From an uncultured Sulfurovum sp. (lineage in GTDB: Bacteria > Campylobacterota > Campylobacteria > Campylobacterales > Sulfurovaceae), in the NCBI GenBank assembly GCA_902727915.1, contig CACVAU010000048.1:1-26386 (forward strand): a stretch of 26,386 nt of DNA, given 5' to 3'. The translations under genes and the position numbers were made by a program. Each line of letters starts with the position of its first letter. Position 1 is the stretch's first letter. The notes beneath the pieces were generated by a model. It ran no database searches. It saw only the letters and a list, made by a program, of their open reading frames with translations, and was not told the DNA's origin. Shown in pieces: positions 25,184 to 26,386 of this stretch.

Positions 25184-25208
25184 GTAGGTTTAATAAAATT
25201 GAACCTAC
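25184..25208 (-). terminator. Hairpin at the end of the CobW-type GTPase gene
   Basis: A perfect 7-bp stem (gtaggtt 25184-25190 with aacctac 25202-25208) overlaps the GTPase stop codon. On the minus strand it is followed by AAGTTTTG, a weak T-tract. Confidence 0.4.
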
Positions 25209-26179
25209 CCTTTACTCATGGAAAACTTCGGAACATTTAAAATATTATACCTACTACTTAGTACTCTAACTTCATTCTCAACATTTTCACCTATAAATAT
25301 TAGCAATGATTTATCTTCATAATCAACTAATTCTTCAAAAGAAACATCTCCAAATGAGTAGTTTACAAAAATAGCATTGGGTACATCTTTTACTTTAACA
25401 ACCCCTTTAACCCTATAAATAGATTCAGGAACATTCATTAAAATTTCATCTACATCAGCAAAGTTAATATCTTCTTTTAAGTAAGCCACCTTTTGTGTAA
25501 TGGAATCTTTTAATGTATGATCAAGATGTATTACATCTTTTGCAAACTCTACTACTTCTTCGACCTTATATATACCCTCAAACAGCTCTTTACCTACTAA
25601 GCCCTGCTCTGCCCTATACGTTACATAATTTTTAAATATAGGCTCAGCAGTCATTGTATTTTTAATGTTGTATTGCGCTTTAAGTTCAGCTATTTCAGAT
25701 TCAAGATTTTCTAACTCTTTTTCATTGACTAAGTCTGTTTTATTAAGCACTAAAATATTTGAGCCACCCAATTGATATTTGGCTGTTGAATTATCTTTAT
25801 ATGAGTCAAAGTTTTTAGAGTCGACTACACAGATAACACCATCAACAGAAATACCCATGTTTTGTAAAGAAAGAAAAATTGGAAAAGGTTCAGAAGCACC
25901 AGAAGTTTCTACAAAAATAATCTCAGGATCATATTTTTGAATAATCTCACTTACCCCAGCCTCAAACTCAGTTGCCAATTGACAACAAATACAACCTTCT
26001 GAAATTTCAAGTACTTCAGAATGAACATTTTTAAGTATCTTACTATCTACTCCAACATCTCCAAATTCATTAACAATAATAGCAATTTTTTTGTCGCCGA
26101 AATTTTCTTTAACGCTGTTGGTTAGCATGGTAGTTTTACCTACACCTAAAAAGCCTGTAATAACAAAAGAGGAAATCAT
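25205..26179 (-). CDS. COG0523 (CobW/ZigA-like) metal-chaperone GTPase
   Basis: The 324-residue protein shows the G1 motif GFLGVGKTT (9-17), NEFGDVGVD (37-45), the metal-binding CxCC as Cys63-Ile-Cys65-Cys66, the ETSGASEP motif (91-98) and NKTD (146-149). A CobW C-terminal domain follows (about 220-315). COG0523 GTPases deliver zinc, cobalt or other metals to client enzymes using GTP. No long His-rich linker is present. It converges on the small Cys/His proteins of the dab operon; DabA is a possible client but this is not shown. A promoter-like TATAAT and an inverted repeat lie upstream. Confidence 0.9.
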   Translation of the reverse strand: MISSFVITGFLGVGKTTMLTNSVKENFGDKKIAIIVNEFGDVGVDSKILKNVHSEVLEISEGCICCQLATEFEAGVSEIIQKYDPEIIFVETSGASEPFPIFLSLQNMGISVDGVICVVDSKNFDSYKDNSTAKYQLGGSNILVLNKTDLVNEKELENLESEIAELKAQYNIKNTMTAEPIFKNYVTYRAEQGLVGKELFEGIYKVEEVVEFAKDVIHLDHTLKDSITQKVAYLKEDINFADVDEILMNVPESIYRVKGVVKVKDVPNAIFVNYSFGDVSFEELVDYEDKSLLIFIGENVENEVRVLSSRYNILNVPKFSMSKG

Positions 26180-26219
26180 ATTTATGCCTTAGAAGGGATT
26201 ATCAAATAATTAATAAACT

Positions 26220-26243
26220 ATTATAAAAATACAAGAGCTTGTA
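26220..26243 (-). promoter_or_regulatory. Promoter and inverted repeat upstream of the CobW-type gene
   Basis: On the minus strand a perfect TATAAT -10 (26225-26220) lies about 40 bases before the GTPase ATG. A 6-2-6 inverted repeat (TACAAG AG CTTGTA, 26230-26243) sits directly upstream, overlapping the expected -35. It could be an operator, for example for a metal regulator, but matches no consensus I know. Confidence 0.4.
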
Positions 26244-26262
26244 CTTATGTAAGAGTCATTAA

Positions 26263-26286
26263 CACCTGTACAAAAAAGCACAGGTG
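26263..26286 (-). terminator. Terminator-like hairpin after the minus-strand gene at the right edge
   Basis: A 9-bp stem with one G-T pair (arms 26263-26271 and 26278-26286) and a six-T loop on the minus strand lies 10 bases past the stop at 26296. It is followed by TTAATG rather than a clear T-tract. Confidence 0.45.
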
Positions 26287-26295
26287 AAAAAAGGA

Positions 26296-26386
26296 TTAAG
26301 CAGTAATAGTATCAGGAGAATCTAGCATTTGCTCAAAACCAACTTCTTTACACCATTCAGCAGTTAAGTCAAATGCTGCCGAAGCC
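26296..26386 (-). CDS. C-terminal end of an unrecognised protein
   Basis: An open frame enters from the right edge and ends at TAA (26298-26296). The last 29 residues include FDLTAEWCKEVGFE and DSPDTITA. The reading frame, the proper stop and the hairpin just beyond support a real gene. The family cannot be told from this piece. Confidence 0.6.
   Translation of the reverse strand, partial: ASAAFDLTAEWCKEVGFEQMLDSPDTITA

Noticed and set aside
26296..26386. C-terminus of form I RuBisCO large subunit
   Set aside because: A faint likeness (WCKEVGFE against VWKEIKFEF) is too short and the surrounding residues differ.

Overview
The low GC content, the gene families and the very compact, overlapping operons suggest a Campylobacterota bacterium (Sulfurimonas/Arcobacter-like). 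A DabAB-type CO2-trapping system points to inorganic-carbon use. This is inferred from protein content only; there is no rRNA or other taxonomic marker in the window.

Region 1 (1-16452) looks like a phosphate-starvation regulon. It holds the signal peptide of an exported protein (possibly PstS) and a minus-strand operon running from 9113 down to 176: a DUF3450-type protein, a TtpC-like long ExbB, ExbB, ExbD, TonB, a TPR protein, a large TonB-dependent receptor, and an OmpR-family regulator with a degenerate receiver. Next come two paralogous right-handed beta-helix lipoproteins. One has a single domain; the other carries three tandem copies of that domain. Then follow a bifunctional OlsF-type ornithine-lipid synthase on the plus strand and a second OmpR/PhoB-type regulator with an intact receiver. 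Six promoters here share one architecture: half-sites of the TGTAATC/TGTTACC type at 11-bp steps, with the last GTTAC (or GTTAT) core exactly 10 bp upstream of a TATACT-like -10. This is the expected layout for a PhoB/PhosR-type activator. Replacement of phospholipid by ornithine lipid under phosphate limitation is established in other bacteria and agrees with this reading. The ligand of the receptor and lipoproteins is not known.

Region 2 (16540-19108) is a plus-strand three-gene unit: a trigger-factor-like chaperone that lacks the ribosome-docking loop, an unrecognised acidic soluble protein, and a group III truncated hemoglobin. A strong terminator closes it.

Region 3 (19109-25157) is an inorganic-carbon operon: DabB (NuoL-like), an extra small membrane protein resembling the C-terminal half of a NuoM-type antiporter subunit, and DabA. 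Two small paralogous proteins with a shared CxC...CxxH pattern follow, one ending in a Gly/Cys/His tail. Convergent to them is a COG0523 (CobW-type) GTPase, a family of metal chaperones. Because DabA is a zinc-dependent, carbonic-anhydrase-like protein, a metal-delivery link is a reasonable hypothesis. The window ends in the C-terminus of an unrecognised minus-strand gene.

No rRNA, tRNA, CRISPR, insertion sequence or prophage was seen. No stretch over 300 bases lacks a gene.
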